DNA of 31,533 nt from CAZKMM01 sp964592965. GTDB lineage: Bacteria; RBG-13-61-14; DRUE01. A model generated the notes under the pieces. It did not search any database and was not told the origin of the DNA. It saw nothing but the letters and a program-made list of their open reading frames with translations. The stretch spans positions 1 through 31,533 of the forward strand of contig CAZQJX010000014.1 in NCBI GenBank assembly GCA_964592965.1. The letters are read 5' to 3'. Numbering within the stretch: position 1 is the stretch's first letter; every line of letters starts with the position of its first letter. Made by a program: the position numbers and the translations under genes. Below, piece by piece: positions 1 through 8,583 of the stretch.

Positions 1-82
1 GGTTTCGTCCCCGGTCACAGCGGCGGGTCCGTGGCGGATTCTCACCGCCTTCCCTTTTAAGCCCTTTCGGGCACCCGCGAAA
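1..82 (-). promoter_or_regulatory. Cobalamin (B12) riboswitch, 3' part cut by window edge
   Basis: Read on the minus strand, this stretch carries the hallmark series of the cobalamin aptamer in the right order: GGTGCCCG near the 5' end, GGGCTTAAAAGGGAA, the paired arms GGCGGTG and ATCCGCC, ACGGACCCGCC, then GCTGTGACCGGGGACGAAA. These match the conserved core of the Rfam cobalamin family (P3-P6 region). The distal part with the B12-box (AGCCACTG-like) would lie beyond position 1. The riboswitch must act on a minus-strand gene to the left of the window, typically B12 transport (btuB/btuFCD), B12 synthesis, or a B12-independent isoenzyme. Which of these it is cannot be seen here. Confidence 0.93.
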
Positions 83-96
83 TATATTTTAATAAA

Positions 97-125
97 ATTT
101 TATGAAAAATCGCTGAAACTGTCAA
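97..125 (-). promoter_or_regulatory. Sigma-70 promoter of the riboswitch transcript
   Basis: On the minus strand a perfect -35 TTGACA (125-120) is separated by exactly 17 nt from a -10 TAAAAT (102-97). Transcription should start near position 90, a few bases upstream of the aptamer's first conserved base. The riboswitch-controlled operon therefore has its own promoter and does not rely on read-through from the upstream alcohol dehydrogenase gene. Confidence 0.85.
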
Positions 126-201
126 GAGGAGAAATTTAGGTTTATAGAGAATTTTCTCTGCCAGGCTTTTCTGTTCCTTTATATTTGAATAAATTTGCTC
201 T

Positions 202-1206
202 TTATCTTTTTATTTTGAGCACACCCGCTCCTTGAATTTTTGCCTGCTTGACAAGGTTAAGCGCGCGCAAAGCATCTTCAAACTCAAAAACCTCTATCTC
301 GCTTTGAATGGGCACTTTGGGCGCTATTTCCAAAAGCTCCTTTGCATCCTCTTTGGTTAAGTTGCTCACGCTTCTTATGGTTTTTTCTCCGTAAAGAAGC
401 TGATTGTAGTCCATCTCTGGAATTGGGCTCATATAAACCGCGTTAATGGCAATGGTTCCTGCAGGTCGGAGATGACGAAGCGCATCTAAAAGAACCTGTC
501 CTGCCGGTGCAAAGATAATTGCTCGGTCTATCTTTTTGGGCGGGTTGTCTTTTGCGCTTCCTGCCCAGCTGGCACCCAATTTAAGGGCGAGCTGGCGGTG
601 ATGTTCGCTTCGGGAAAAGGCATAAACCTCTATGCCAAGGTAGCGGGCAATCTGGCAGACAATATGAGCACTGGCACCAAATCCAAAAAGCCCAAGGATT
701 TCGCCCTTTTTAGCCTCGCTTAATTTCAGGCTTCTCCAGCCAATCACACCTGCACAAAGGAGCGGTGCAACTTTCAGGTCATCATATCCTTGGGGAAGTT
801 TAAAGGTATATTCAGCCCGAGAAATCATATACTCAGCATATCCGCCGTCATAATCCCAGCCAGTAAACTTGGCATCAGGGCAGAGATTTTCCAGATTGTT
901 TTTGCAGAAAAAGCACTCTCCACAGGCAGAATAAAGCCAGCACACCCCCACCCTTTCTCCCAAAGAAAAGCCTTTAACCCCGGCGCCGATTTTATCAACC
1001 ACTCCTACTACCTGATGTCCGGGCACCACCGGGAGCTTATGTGGCTCAAGCTCTCCTTCTGCTTCGTGAAGGTCAGTGTGGCAGATTCCGCAGACATTCA
1101 CCCTGATTCTCAGTTCTCCCGGACCCGGTTCCGGGTCTGCCAGCTCAACCATCCGCATAGGTGCGGATTCTATCGGACCAGGATTATCAATTACCCAAGC
1201 CCTCAT
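202..1206 (-). CDS. Zinc-dependent alcohol dehydrogenase (MDR family)
   Basis: This 334-residue protein has the full medium-chain dehydrogenase/reductase layout: an N-terminal GroES-like catalytic domain and a Rossmann domain with GLFGFGASAH at 171-180. Catalytic zinc ligands are probably Cys39, His64 and Cys151; structural zinc ligands are Cys95, Cys98, Cys101 and Cys109. By family it interconverts alcohols and aldehydes with NAD(P)H; the substrate is not readable from sequence. Oddity: the usual GHE motif reads GHQ, so the glutamate beside the zinc-ligand histidine is Gln65. It is a single-gene unit, transcribed divergently from uppP. The ATG at 1206 lacks a Shine-Dalgarno and sits 8 nt from a TATAAT box, which suggests a leaderless message. 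Confidence 0.93.
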   Translation of the reverse strand: MRAWVIDNPGPIESAPMRMVELADPEPGPGELRIRVNVCGICHTDLHEAEGELEPHKLPVVPGHQVVGVVDKIGAGVKGFSLGERVGVCWLYSACGECFFCKNNLENLCPDAKFTGWDYDGGYAEYMISRAEYTFKLPQGYDDLKVAPLLCAGVIGWRSLKLSEAKKGEILGLFGFGASAHIVCQIARYLGIEVYAFSRSEHHRQLALKLGASWAGSAKDNPPKKIDRAIIFAPAGQVLLDALRHLRPAGTIAINAVYMSPIPEMDYNQLLYGEKTIRSVSNLTKEDAKELLEIAPKVPIQSEIEVFEFEDALRALNLVKQAKIQGAGVLKIKR

Positions 1207-1214
1207 CAGTTGAT

Positions 1215-1243
1215 ATTATATAAAAATTCGACTGAACTGAAAA
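1215..1243 (-). promoter_or_regulatory. Promoter of the alcohol dehydrogenase gene, probably leaderless
   Basis: The minus strand has a perfect -10 TATAAT (1220-1215) with a weaker -35 TTTTCA (1243-1238) 17 nt upstream. Only 8 nt separate the -10 box from the ATG, so the predicted transcription start falls at or within 1-2 nt of the start codon. Confidence 0.6.
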
Positions 1244-1302
1244 GTCCTAAAAACATCTTTTAGAAATAAGATTTTTGAACCTAAAAATTAACATAAATTT
1301 GT

Positions 1303-1331
1303 TTGACTTTTAGCTTAAATTTAGCTAAATT
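1303..1331 (+). promoter_or_regulatory. Promoter of the uppP-ftsK-lolA-gyrA run
   Basis: A -35 TTGACT (1303-1308) and -10 TAAATT (1326-1331) are spaced by 17 nt. The expected start near 1338 gives a leader of about 19 nt before the uppP ATG. No Shine-Dalgarno stronger than AAGAG is present in that leader. Confidence 0.6.
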
Positions 1332-1356
1332 TTAACAAAAAAGAGTATTATTTTTT

Positions 1357-2196
1357 ATGATTCAATGGTGGCAGGGGATTATTTTAGGTATTATTCAGGG
1401 TGCTACTGAATTTTTACCTATCTCCAGCTCCGGACATCTGGCTTTGGCACAGAGCTTGTTTAAAAATTTTCATCAGCCAGGCATTTTATTTGACCTTCTT
1501 TTACATCTTGCCACAGCACTGGCAGTGGTGATATACTTTAAAAAAGAGCTGGTGGGGCTGTTCGGGCGCAGGCAGAGGGAGAAGCTGATGAAGAACGCAG
1601 AGAAGCTGAAGCCGATAAATAAGAAGCTGATTTTAGTAATATTTGTCTCCTTATTACCAACCGCTATCGTCGGATTTTCAGTCAAAGACATTGCGGAAAA
1701 ATGCTTTGAAAAGCCATTTGCCGTCGGATTGTTTCTTATTTTTACTGCCCTGCTTTTGTTTCTGGCAGATTTTTCTGCAAAGCGCTCGTCTTTGCAAGTG
1801 GAGGCTGACCCTGGCTTTGGGAGAGGAATTTTAATTGGTCTGGCGCAGGGACTGGCGGTTTTTCCCGGCATTTCTCGCTCGGGCGCAACCATATCAGCGG
1901 GAATTTTCTCTGGTTTAAGAGGGGATTATTCAGCTCGCTTTTCTTTTTTGCTCGGTGTGCCTGCTATTTTGGGTGCGTCCTTTTTAGAGCTAATTGAAAA
2001 GAGGAACGAGCTGGCGGGAATTGCTGAAAGCGAGCTCTCTGCATATCTTCTAGGAATGGTGAGTGCTTTTCTGGTAGGTTATTTCTGCATAAGCTTGGTC
2101 TTTAAAGTGGTGAGAAGGGTTAAATTAAGTTGGTTCGGAATTTATTGCCTTTTTCTAGGAGCGATAGTGATTTTGACCTTTTGGCCAGGATTTTGA
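1357..2196 (+). CDS. uppP: Undecaprenyl-diphosphatase UppP (BacA family)
   Basis: This 279-residue polytopic inner-membrane protein recycles the lipid carrier of cell-wall synthesis by dephosphorylating undecaprenyl diphosphate. Both family signatures are visible: GATEFLPISSSGH at residues 15-27 and PGISRSGATIS at 170-180, which together form the active site facing the periplasmic side. Length and hydrophobic profile are normal for BacA-type UppP. It is first in a same-strand run with ftsK, whose start is only 8 nt after its stop. Excess UppP is known to give bacitracin tolerance, but nothing here suggests a dedicated resistance locus. Confidence 0.97.
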   Translation: MIQWWQGIILGIIQGATEFLPISSSGHLALAQSLFKNFHQPGILFDLLLHLATALAVVIYFKKELVGLFGRRQREKLMKNAEKLKPINKKLILVIFVSLLPTAIVGFSVKDIAEKCFEKPFAVGLFLIFTALLLFLADFSAKRSSLQVEADPGFGRGILIGLAQGLAVFPGISRSGATISAGIFSGLRGDYSARFSFLLGVPAILGASFLELIEKRNELAGIAESELSAYLLGMVSAFLVGYFCISLVFKVVRRVKLSWFGIYCLFLGAIVILTFWPGF

Positions 2197-2204
2197 GGGA
2201 AGGA

Positions 2205-4481
2205 ATGGCAGAGCAGAAAAAAACATTTGAAAAGCTTCGGCAGGAGCTTTTGGGCATAATTTTACTTTTTGTGGCAGTATTTTTGTTCTTGAGCCTTTTT
2301 AGCTATTACCCAAATGACCCATCTTTTTTTACCAAAGGAGCAGAAAGGATAAATAACTACGGAGGATTGATTGGCTCTTATCTCTCCGCTCTTTTTTTCC
2401 AGAGCTTTGGTCTGGTAAGTTATTTGGTTTTCTTTTTGATTTTTCTTGCTTCGGGCTACAAGCTTTTCAAAAAAGAGGTGCTAATTAAAGGGAAAGGCAG
2501 AACTTGGCTCATTCTCCGCTCTGTTGGCATTTTACTTTTAATCATTTTTTTCACCATTTTTTTAAGCCTGCTAAAGCCCACTTTGAGCTGGCGGGGTGAG
2601 GAAATTAAGAGCGGAGGCTGGATTGGCTATATTCTTGCTCGTCAATTTCGTCAGCTTTTTAGTCCGGTGGGAGCCTTTCTATTTTCGCTTCTGGGCATAT
2701 TTTCTGGGCTTCTTTTGGGCTTTAATATCTCTTTGCTCAGGCTTCTGCGCGCGCTGGCGGGAGCGTTCAGGCAGGTTATTTTTGCGCTTCGTGAATGGTG
2801 GATAAGGCGAAAGGTGCAAAAGGAGCGAGTGAGCGAGCGAAAGGAGCAAATTAAAATTCTCACCCAGAGCCGAACTCAAAAGGAGCCAAAAATAGTTATT
2901 GAAGAAGGAAGCTCAGCCAGCAAATCTGCAGTTTTAACCCCGGCGCCCCGACAGGAGAAGCTGAAGTTTTCTACCCGGTCATATACTCTGCCTTCACTTA
3001 AACTCCTAGACCCTGTTTCTCAGGCAAGAAAAGCTCTGGACAAAGATTCGCTTTTGCTTCGTGCCCGGCTTTTAGAAAAGAAGCTACTTGATTTTGGTGT
3101 TGCTGGTGAGGTGGTTGAGGTTCTGCCCGGACCTGTGGTCACAATGTATGAGTTCAAACCTGCCAGCGGGGTTAAGATTAACAAGATAGTTAATCTGGCA
3201 GATGACCTTGCCTGTGCGCTCAGCGCCTTGAGCGTGCGGATAATAGCTCCTCTACCCGGCAAAGGAGTTGTTGGTATAGAAATTCCCAATCAGGAGCGAG
3301 AGACGGTTTACCTACGGGAGATAATTTCTTCCAGTGCTTATCAGAATTCTCGCAGTCTTTTAACATTAGCTTTGGGCAAGAACATTGTTGGCGAGCCGTT
3401 TGTAATAGACCTTCGCAAAGCTCCTCATCTTCTGGTAGCAGGAGCAACCGGTTCTGGAAAAAGCGTGAGCTTAAATGCAATGATTATGAGCGTTCTGTTT
3501 CGCGCTACACCAGACCAAGTGGGAATTTTGCTCATAGACCCGAAAAGACTTGATTTGTCTTTGTATGAAGGCATACCCCATCTTATTCACAGCGTCATAT
3601 CTGACCCTAAAGAGGCGGCAATGGCGCTGAAATGGGCAGTAGCAGAGATGGAGCGAAGATATGCGATTTTAGCCAAATACGGCGTGCGAAACATTGATTC
3701 CTACAATCGTTTGGTGGAGGAGGGAAAGAAAAGAGGCAGGAAAAAGAAGCGGAAGAAATCAGATGACGGCTCCACATTGGTTCTGGAAAGACCAAAAGAG
3801 GATTACCCAACTGAACCGATGCCTCTTCTCCTCATAATGATTGATGAGTTTGCGGACTTAATGATGGTGTCAGCAAGGGAATGTGAGACAAGCATAGCCC
3901 GACTTGCCCAGATGGCACGGGCAAGTGGAATTCATCTGGTTATTGCCACTCAAAGACCGAGCGTGGATGTCATCACAGGATTAATTAAAGCCAATTTTCC
4001 AGCAAGAATCTCCTTTCAGGTATCCAGCAAAGTTGATTCCCGCACCATTCTTGACCAGAACGGTGCAGAAAAGCTACTTGGAATGGGAGATATGCTTTTT
4101 ATGTCTCCTGGCTCAAGCAAGTTGGTGCGTGTTCACGGTGCTTATGTTTCAGAGGCGGAGGTCAAGCGTGTGGTCAGCTTTTGGAAAAAGCAGGGAAAAC
4201 CGCATTACAATATGGAGATTCTCAAGCCACAAGAAGAGGGGCAAAAAGAAAGAGGAGCAGAGGTTGATGAGCTTTACAAGCAGGCGGTGGAGATTGTGGT
4301 TAGGAGCAGGCAGGCGAGCATAAGTATGCTTCAGCGAAAGCTCAGGGTGGGATATAACCGTGCTGCCAGAATGGTTGAGCAGATGGAGCTTGATGGTATT
4401 GTTGGTCCAGCAGAGGGAGCCAAGCCAAGACAGGTGCTGGTTGACCCAGTTCAGCTTGATGAAATACTGAAAAAGCTTTAG
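2205..4481 (+). CDS. ftsK: DNA translocase FtsK/SpoIIIE
   Basis: A septal DNA pump that clears and aligns chromosome ends during division. The 758-residue product has several N-terminal membrane segments in the first 200 residues, a charged linker, the RecA-like motor with Walker A GATGSGKS at 413-420 and Walker B IMIDEFADLM around Asp547/Glu548, and a C-terminal winged-helix gamma domain that would read polar KOPS-type sites. An open frame extends upstream to 2130 inside uppP, but the ATG at 2205 is preceded by a GAGGGAAGG Shine-Dalgarno and gives a natural FtsK N-terminus. Between the Walker motifs, a loop beginning at about residue 508 is strikingly lysine/arginine-rich. ftsK next to lolA is a familiar arrangement in diderm bacteria. 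Confidence 0.96.
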   Translation: MAEQKKTFEKLRQELLGIILLFVAVFLFLSLFSYYPNDPSFFTKGAERINNYGGLIGSYLSALFFQSFGLVSYLVFFLIFLASGYKLFKKEVLIKGKGRTWLILRSVGILLLIIFFTIFLSLLKPTLSWRGEEIKSGGWIGYILARQFRQLFSPVGAFLFSLLGIFSGLLLGFNISLLRLLRALAGAFRQVIFALREWWIRRKVQKERVSERKEQIKILTQSRTQKEPKIVIEEGSSASKSAVLTPAPRQEKLKFSTRSYTLPSLKLLDPVSQARKALDKDSLLLRARLLEKKLLDFGVAGEVVEVLPGPVVTMYEFKPASGVKINKIVNLADDLACALSALSVRIIAPLPGKGVVGIEIPNQERETVYLREIISSSAYQNSRSLLTLALGKNIVGEPFVIDLRKAPHLLVAGATGSGKSVSLNAMIMSVLFRATPDQVGILLIDPKRLDLSLYEGIPHLIHSVISDPKEAAMALKWAVAEMERRYAILAKYGVRNIDSYNRLVEEGKKRGRKKKRKKSDDGSTLVLERPKEDYPTEPMPLLLIMIDEFADLMMVSARECETSIARLAQMARASGIHLVIATQRPSVDVITGLIKANFPARISFQVSSKVDSRTILDQNGAEKLLGMGDMLFMSPGSSKLVRVHGAYVSEAEVKRVVSFWKKQGKPHYNMEILKPQEEGQKERGAEVDELYKQAVEIVVRSRQASISMLQRKLRVGYNRAARMVEQMELDGIVGPAEGAKPRQVLVDPVQLDEILKKL

Positions 4482-4489
4482 GAGAAAAG

Positions 4490-5233
4490 ATGCAGATAAA
4501 AAGAGTAATTTTGATGGTAGCTGTTTTGGGGGCAAGTGTTTTGCTGGCGAAAGTTAAAACGCCCGGGTTAGAAGCGGTGGTGGCAAAGTTGGAGGAAAAT
4601 TACCGGCAGATTAAAACTTATTCTGCCAGATTTGAGCAAGAAGTTCGCAATCAGCAATTTGGCAGAGTGCTGAGCAGAGGACAAGGAGAGCTTTATTACT
4701 CAAAGCCCGGAAAGATGGTCTGGCATTATACAGAGCCAGAGGAGCACTGGTATATAACCAATGGCAAGACCTTTTGGGATTATCTTCCCTCAATCAAGCA
4801 GGTTTTGGTTATGAGCGTTGATGAAGCACTTTCCAGCAATATTCCCAAAAGTTTTCTTTTTGGTATGGGCGAGCTTAAAAAAGATTTTGATATAAGCTTT
4901 GACCCAAACTCTTCTCAGCCATCTGCTGGATTATTTTCCCTTAAACTTGTTCCCAAAAAAGAAAGAGACAGACTTATTTTAGGAACCATTATCCTTAAAG
5001 TTGATGATAAAAGCTTTCTGGTAAAAGAAGCAAGCCTGATTGACCAGCTGGGAAATGAGAACATCCTTCGCTTTAAAAACATAAAAGTTAATCCCAAAAT
5101 TGATGAAAAGATATTTGAATTTAAGGTGCCTGAAGGCGTTGAGGTTATTCATCCGCCAAAAGAAAAAAGCATAGAAAACCTAGAGAAAAAATCCTCTTCA
5201 AATAAAAATCCAAAGGAGAAAAAAGATGAGTGA
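4490..5233 (+). CDS. lolA: Outer-membrane lipoprotein carrier LolA
   Basis: A 247-residue periplasmic chaperone that would ferry lipoproteins from the LolCDE complex to the outer membrane. A signal peptide is evident at residues 1-20 (MQIKR followed by a hydrophobic core ending in LLA). The body follows the LolA pattern, including YSARFEQE near the start, GELYYSKPGKMVWHYTEPE, and repeated hydrophobic strands of the half-barrel. It has a lysine/serine-rich C-terminal tail of about 25 residues that is not part of the fold. The gene starts 8 nt after ftsK behind a GGAG site and overlaps gyrA by 8 nt. Its presence is direct evidence for an outer membrane. Confidence 0.9.
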   Translation: MQIKRVILMVAVLGASVLLAKVKTPGLEAVVAKLEENYRQIKTYSARFEQEVRNQQFGRVLSRGQGELYYSKPGKMVWHYTEPEEHWYITNGKTFWDYLPSIKQVLVMSVDEALSSNIPKSFLFGMGELKKDFDISFDPNSSQPSAGLFSLKLVPKKERDRLILGTIILKVDDKSFLVKEASLIDQLGNENILRFKNIKVNPKIDEKIFEFKVPEGVEVIHPPKEKSIENLEKKSSSNKNPKEKKDE

Positions 5234-7655
5234 GAGCGGACTGAAAATAGAAGTAAGCATAGAAGAAGAGCTTGAGCGCAGTTATTTAGACTATGCGATG
5301 AGCGTGATTATCGGCAGAGCCATTCCTGATGTGCGTGATGGACTCAAGCCAGTTCACCGAAGAATTCTTTATGCAATGTATAAAGAGGGCTTGCTCAGCA
5401 ATCGCAAATATTCCAAATGCGCAGGCGTGGTGGGAGAGGTTTTGAAAAAATACCATCCTCATGGAGATTCTGCGGTTTATGATGCGCTGGTGAGAATGGC
5501 ACAGGACTTTAATATGCGCTACCCGCTGATTGATGGTCAGGGAAATTTTGGTTCCATAGATGGCGACCCGCCAGCTGCCTATCGTTATACCGAAGCCCGC
5601 CTTTCCAAATTAGCAGAAGAAATGCTCGCCGATATTGAAAAAGATACAGTTGACTTTGTGCCCAACTTTGATGAGACCACAACCGAGCCTGTTGTTCTTC
5701 CCTGCCGAATTCCCAACCTGCTTATGAACGGTGCAAGCGGTATTGCGGTGGGAATGGCAACCAACATTCCGCCTCATAATCTCTCCGAGCTGGTTGATGG
5801 TTTGGTTGCCCTTTTGGAAAACAGGAATATCACCATCAAAGAGCTGATGAAATACATTCCCGGTCCTGATTTCCCAACAGGTGGAATTATTCACGGAAGG
5901 GAAGGAATTATTGAGGCTTATAAAACAGGCAAAGGGGTTATTCAGGTTCGGGGAAGGGTTTTGGTGGAGACGCATCCCCGAACAGGCAAGACCAATTTAG
6001 TGATTACAGAAATTCCCTATCAGGTGAATAAGACAAGGCTTATAGAAAAAATCGCTGACCTTGTCCGCAACAAAAAGATTGAAGGCATAAATGATATTCG
6101 TGATGAATCTGACCGTGAAGGAATGAGGATAGTTCTTGAGCTGAAAAGAGATGCGGAGCCAGCAGTAATCAGAAACAACCTCTACAAGCAAACACCGCTT
6201 CAAGACAGCTTTGGCATTATTATGCTGGCAATTGTCAACGGCAAGCCCGAGCTACTTAATCTCAAACAGGTTTTGGAGCATTTTCTTGAGCATCGGCGTG
6301 AGGTAGTTATCAGGCGGAGTTTATTTGAGCTGAAAAAAGCAGAGGAGCGGGCACATATCTTAGAAGGATTGAAAATAGCTCTTGATAATCTTGACCAAGT
6401 GATAAATCTAATCAAGCGGTCAAAAACCCCGCAGGAAGCCAAGCAAGGTTTGATGAGAAGATTTAAGCTCTCAGAAGCGCAGGCACAGGCAATCCTTGAT
6501 ATTAAACTCCAACGCCTAACTTCTATGGAGCGACAGAAAATACTTGATGAGCTAAAGCAGGTGCGCGCGGAAATCAAAAGGCTTAAAGAGCTTCTGGCAA
6601 GCGAGGAGAAAATCTGGAAGGTGGTAAAAGAAGAGCTGATTGAAATCAAAAATAAATACGGTGATGAGCGAAGAACAGAAATCATTGACAAAACCAAAGA
6701 AATAAAATTGGAAGATTTAATTGCGGAAGAGGAAATGGTCGTCACCATATCACATCTCGGTTATATCAAGCGCAATCCTCTTTCGCTTTATCGTGCCCAG
6801 CGAAGGGGTGGAAAAGGGAAAACAGGAATGACCACCCGAGAGGAAGATTTTGTTGAAAACCTTTTTGTCGCCAACACCCACGACAGGCTTTTGTTCTTTA
6901 CAGATAAAGGAAAAGTTTATTCGCTTAAGGTTTATGAGATACCGCAGGCAGGAAGGGCAACCCGAGGCAAAGCTATTGTTAATCTGTTGAATCTGGAAAA
7001 GGGCGAGCGGGTGCAGACGGTTTTAAGCATAAGGGAGTTTGAGGAAGATAAATTTATTGTTATTGCCACTAAGCGGGGTCAGGTTAAAAAGACCTCTTTA
7101 AGTGCTTATGCCAATATCCGCTCCAATGGTCTGATTGCCTGCGAGCTGGATAAAGATGATAAGGTGATTTCAGCGGTGCTTACTGATGGTAGCAAAGAGC
7201 TTTTACTTGTGAGTCGTGCGGGCAAGGCAGTTAGGTTTAAAGAGGGTCAGGTTCGTTCTATGGGCAGAGCGACCAGAGGGGTGCGGGGGATTAACCTTGC
7301 AGATGATGACCGCTTGGTGGCAATGGAAGTTGTGAGCCCGGGCACAACCATTTTCATCTGCACTGAGAACGGCTATGGTAAACGAACAAAGGTGGAAGAA
7401 TACACGCTTCATAATCGGGGCGGGCAGGGAATGATGGCAATGAAGCTTACCGATAAAACAGGGTTGATTGTCGGCGTGCTTCAGGTGCGAGATGAAGATG
7501 AGGTAATGCTTATTTCCAATCAAGGCAAAATTATTAGAATGAAGGTTAAAGACATTCCTGTAATTGGAAGGGTGACGCAGGGGGTGAGATTAATCGGGCT
7601 TGAAGAGGGCGAGCGAGTGACCAGCATCTGCCGAGTGATAGAAAATGGCGAATAA
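5226..7655 (+). CDS. gyrA: DNA gyrase subunit A
   Basis: The breakage-reunion subunit of DNA gyrase, full length at 809 residues. The catalytic tyrosine is Tyr121 (in AAYRYTEARL). The quinolone-determining region reads HPHGDSAVYDALVRMAQ, with Ser82 and Asp86 in the wild-type, drug-sensitive state. The C-terminal beta-pinwheel carries a GyrA-box QRRGGKG at 525-531, which separates it from ParC and implies DNA wrapping and negative supercoiling. The ATG lies inside the last codons of lolA (ATGAGTGA overlap) behind an AAAGGAG site. gyrB is not in the window. Confidence 0.97.
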   Translation: MSESGLKIEVSIEEELERSYLDYAMSVIIGRAIPDVRDGLKPVHRRILYAMYKEGLLSNRKYSKCAGVVGEVLKKYHPHGDSAVYDALVRMAQDFNMRYPLIDGQGNFGSIDGDPPAAYRYTEARLSKLAEEMLADIEKDTVDFVPNFDETTTEPVVLPCRIPNLLMNGASGIAVGMATNIPPHNLSELVDGLVALLENRNITIKELMKYIPGPDFPTGGIIHGREGIIEAYKTGKGVIQVRGRVLVETHPRTGKTNLVITEIPYQVNKTRLIEKIADLVRNKKIEGINDIRDESDREGMRIVLELKRDAEPAVIRNNLYKQTPLQDSFGIIMLAIVNGKPELLNLKQVLEHFLEHRREVVIRRSLFELKKAEERAHILEGLKIALDNLDQVINLIKRSKTPQEAKQGLMRRFKLSEAQAQAILDIKLQRLTSMERQKILDELKQVRAEIKRLKELLASEEKIWKVVKEELIEIKNKYGDERRTEIIDKTKEIKLEDLIAEEEMVVTISHLGYIKRNPLSLYRAQRRGGKGKTGMTTREEDFVENLFVANTHDRLLFFTDKGKVYSLKVYEIPQAGRATRGKAIVNLLNLEKGERVQTVLSIREFEEDKFIVIATKRGQVKKTSLSAYANIRSNGLIACELDKDDKVISAVLTDGSKELLLVSRAGKAVRFKEGQVRSMGRATRGVRGINLADDDRLVAMEVVSPGTTIFICTENGYGKRTKVEEYTLHNRGGQGMMAMKLTDKTGLIVGVLQVRDEDEVMLISNQGKIIRMKVKDIPVIGRVTQGVRLIGLEEGERVTSICRVIENGE

Positions 7656-8457
7656 AAGACTAAGCCTTTTTTTAGTTTTTTTGCTTTTTTGCTCCTGCCG
7701 GTATATCTCTGCTCGGCATCAGTTTTTCAAAGCAAGACAGCTTTATGAGCAGGGCTCATACCTAGAGGCAATAAGGCTCTGGGAGATGATTCTTACCCAG
7801 AGCCCAAAGAGCAAGTGGGCGGATGATGCGCTTCATTGGATAGGTATGACCTATTATGTTGAGCTGAATTTTCCCGAGCGGGCAATAGACAGCTTTTCCC
7901 GACTAGTAAAGAACTATCCCCATTCAACCTATGCTCCTCAAGACCAAGCGCTTTTAGCAGAAATACTCAGGGCAAGAGGACAATATGCACGAGCACTGGT
8001 TGAATACTACCGGTTTTTAAAGCTTTTTCCTGAAAACGAGCTTACGCCCAAAGTATGGTATCGGCTTATTACCTGTCTGTTTGAAGTGGGTGAATACAAA
8101 GCAATGCGTGCGCAGGCGCAGGCAATGTTAAAAAAATTTCCTAAAAGCACCTTTGCCGATGATTGCCTTTTTTGGATAGGTGAAAGCTATTTTCTTCAAG
8201 AGGATTACAAAAAAGCAAGAGAATATTTTCAGAAGTATTTAGATGGGTATCCTGACGGAGAGCTTTATTTTCGGGCTGGAATTAATCTTGCCCGAACCTA
8301 TGAGGAAGAGGGAGATTTGGGAAAAGCCATAGATAAATATCTGGAGTTAAAGAGTCGTTTTCCAACAGACCCTGTTTTAGAAGCCCGCTTGCAATCCGCT
8401 AAAAAAAGGTATTTTAAAAAGTATAAGCGAAAATATCCTCTTGCAGAGAAAAAATAA
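7645..8457 (+). CDS. TPR-containing lipoprotein, BamD/YbgF-like
   Basis: The 270-residue product has a short hydrophobic signal ending in LLFCSC; Cys18 (preceded by Ser) is the best lipidation site, Cys16 an alternative. The rest is a string of tetratricopeptide-like helices, seen as repeats of the type YLEAIRLWEMILTQSPKSKWADDALHWIG, spaced by 35-40 residues. Such BamD/CpoB-type proteins act as scaffolds in outer-membrane assembly or Tol-Pal function; which one applies cannot be decided. It overlaps the 3' end of gyrA by 11 nt and is therefore probably co-translated. No intrinsic terminator is visible before the next promoter at 8468. Confidence 0.8.
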   Translation: MANKRLSLFLVFLLFCSCRYISARHQFFKARQLYEQGSYLEAIRLWEMILTQSPKSKWADDALHWIGMTYYVELNFPERAIDSFSRLVKNYPHSTYAPQDQALLAEILRARGQYARALVEYYRFLKLFPENELTPKVWYRLITCLFEVGEYKAMRAQAQAMLKKFPKSTFADDCLFWIGESYFLQEDYKKAREYFQKYLDGYPDGELYFRAGINLARTYEEEGDLGKAIDKYLELKSRFPTDPVLEARLQSAKKRYFKKYKRKYPLAEKK

Positions 8458-8467
8458 TCTATTAAAC

Positions 8468-8496
8468 TTGACAAAGAAAAAATTTGGTGTTAATTA
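8468..8496 (+). promoter_or_regulatory. Promoter of the polyamine operon
   Basis: A perfect -35 TTGACA (8468-8473) and -10 TAATTA (8491-8496) are separated by 17 nt. The predicted start near 8503 leaves a leader of about 80 nt before the decarboxylase. That is longer than for other operons in this window and could hold regulation, though I saw only a weak TTAAA/TTTAA hairpin. Confidence 0.75.
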
Positions 8497-8565
8497 AGCT
8501 GATTCACTTAATTATATAGGGCGGTGGAGTTTAAAAGCTCTTTAATAAAAATCTAACCCCAGCCA

Positions 8566-8574
8566 GGGAGGAGG
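8566..8574 (+). promoter_or_regulatory. Strong Shine-Dalgarno serving two possible starts
   Basis: GGGAGGAGG lies 9 nt before the TTG start of the arginine decarboxylase (8584). Its first GGAGG also lies 5 nt before an ATG at 8577 in another frame, which opens a 17-codon frame ending at 8630. The decarboxylase frame has a TGA at 8578-8580, so no upstream start is possible and TTG 8584 is forced. Confidence 0.65.
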
Positions 8575-8583
8575 TTATGAAAG

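Noticed and set aside
146..159. AGAGAA/TTCTCT hairpin as terminator of the alcohol dehydrogenase gene
   Set aside because: Only six base pairs around a 2-nt loop, AT-rich and without a proper U-tract; too weak to call.
790..1263. Open frame antisense to the alcohol dehydrogenase gene
   Set aside because: Shadow of the codon bias of the real gene, with no recognisable domain and no ribosome site; similar antisense frames across gyrA, ftsK and the HtrA genes were dropped for the same reason.
2130..2204. Upstream extension of ftsK overlapping uppP
   Set aside because: The extension has no ribosome site and translates to a non-FtsK sequence; ATG 2205 has a GAGGGAAGG site at good distance.
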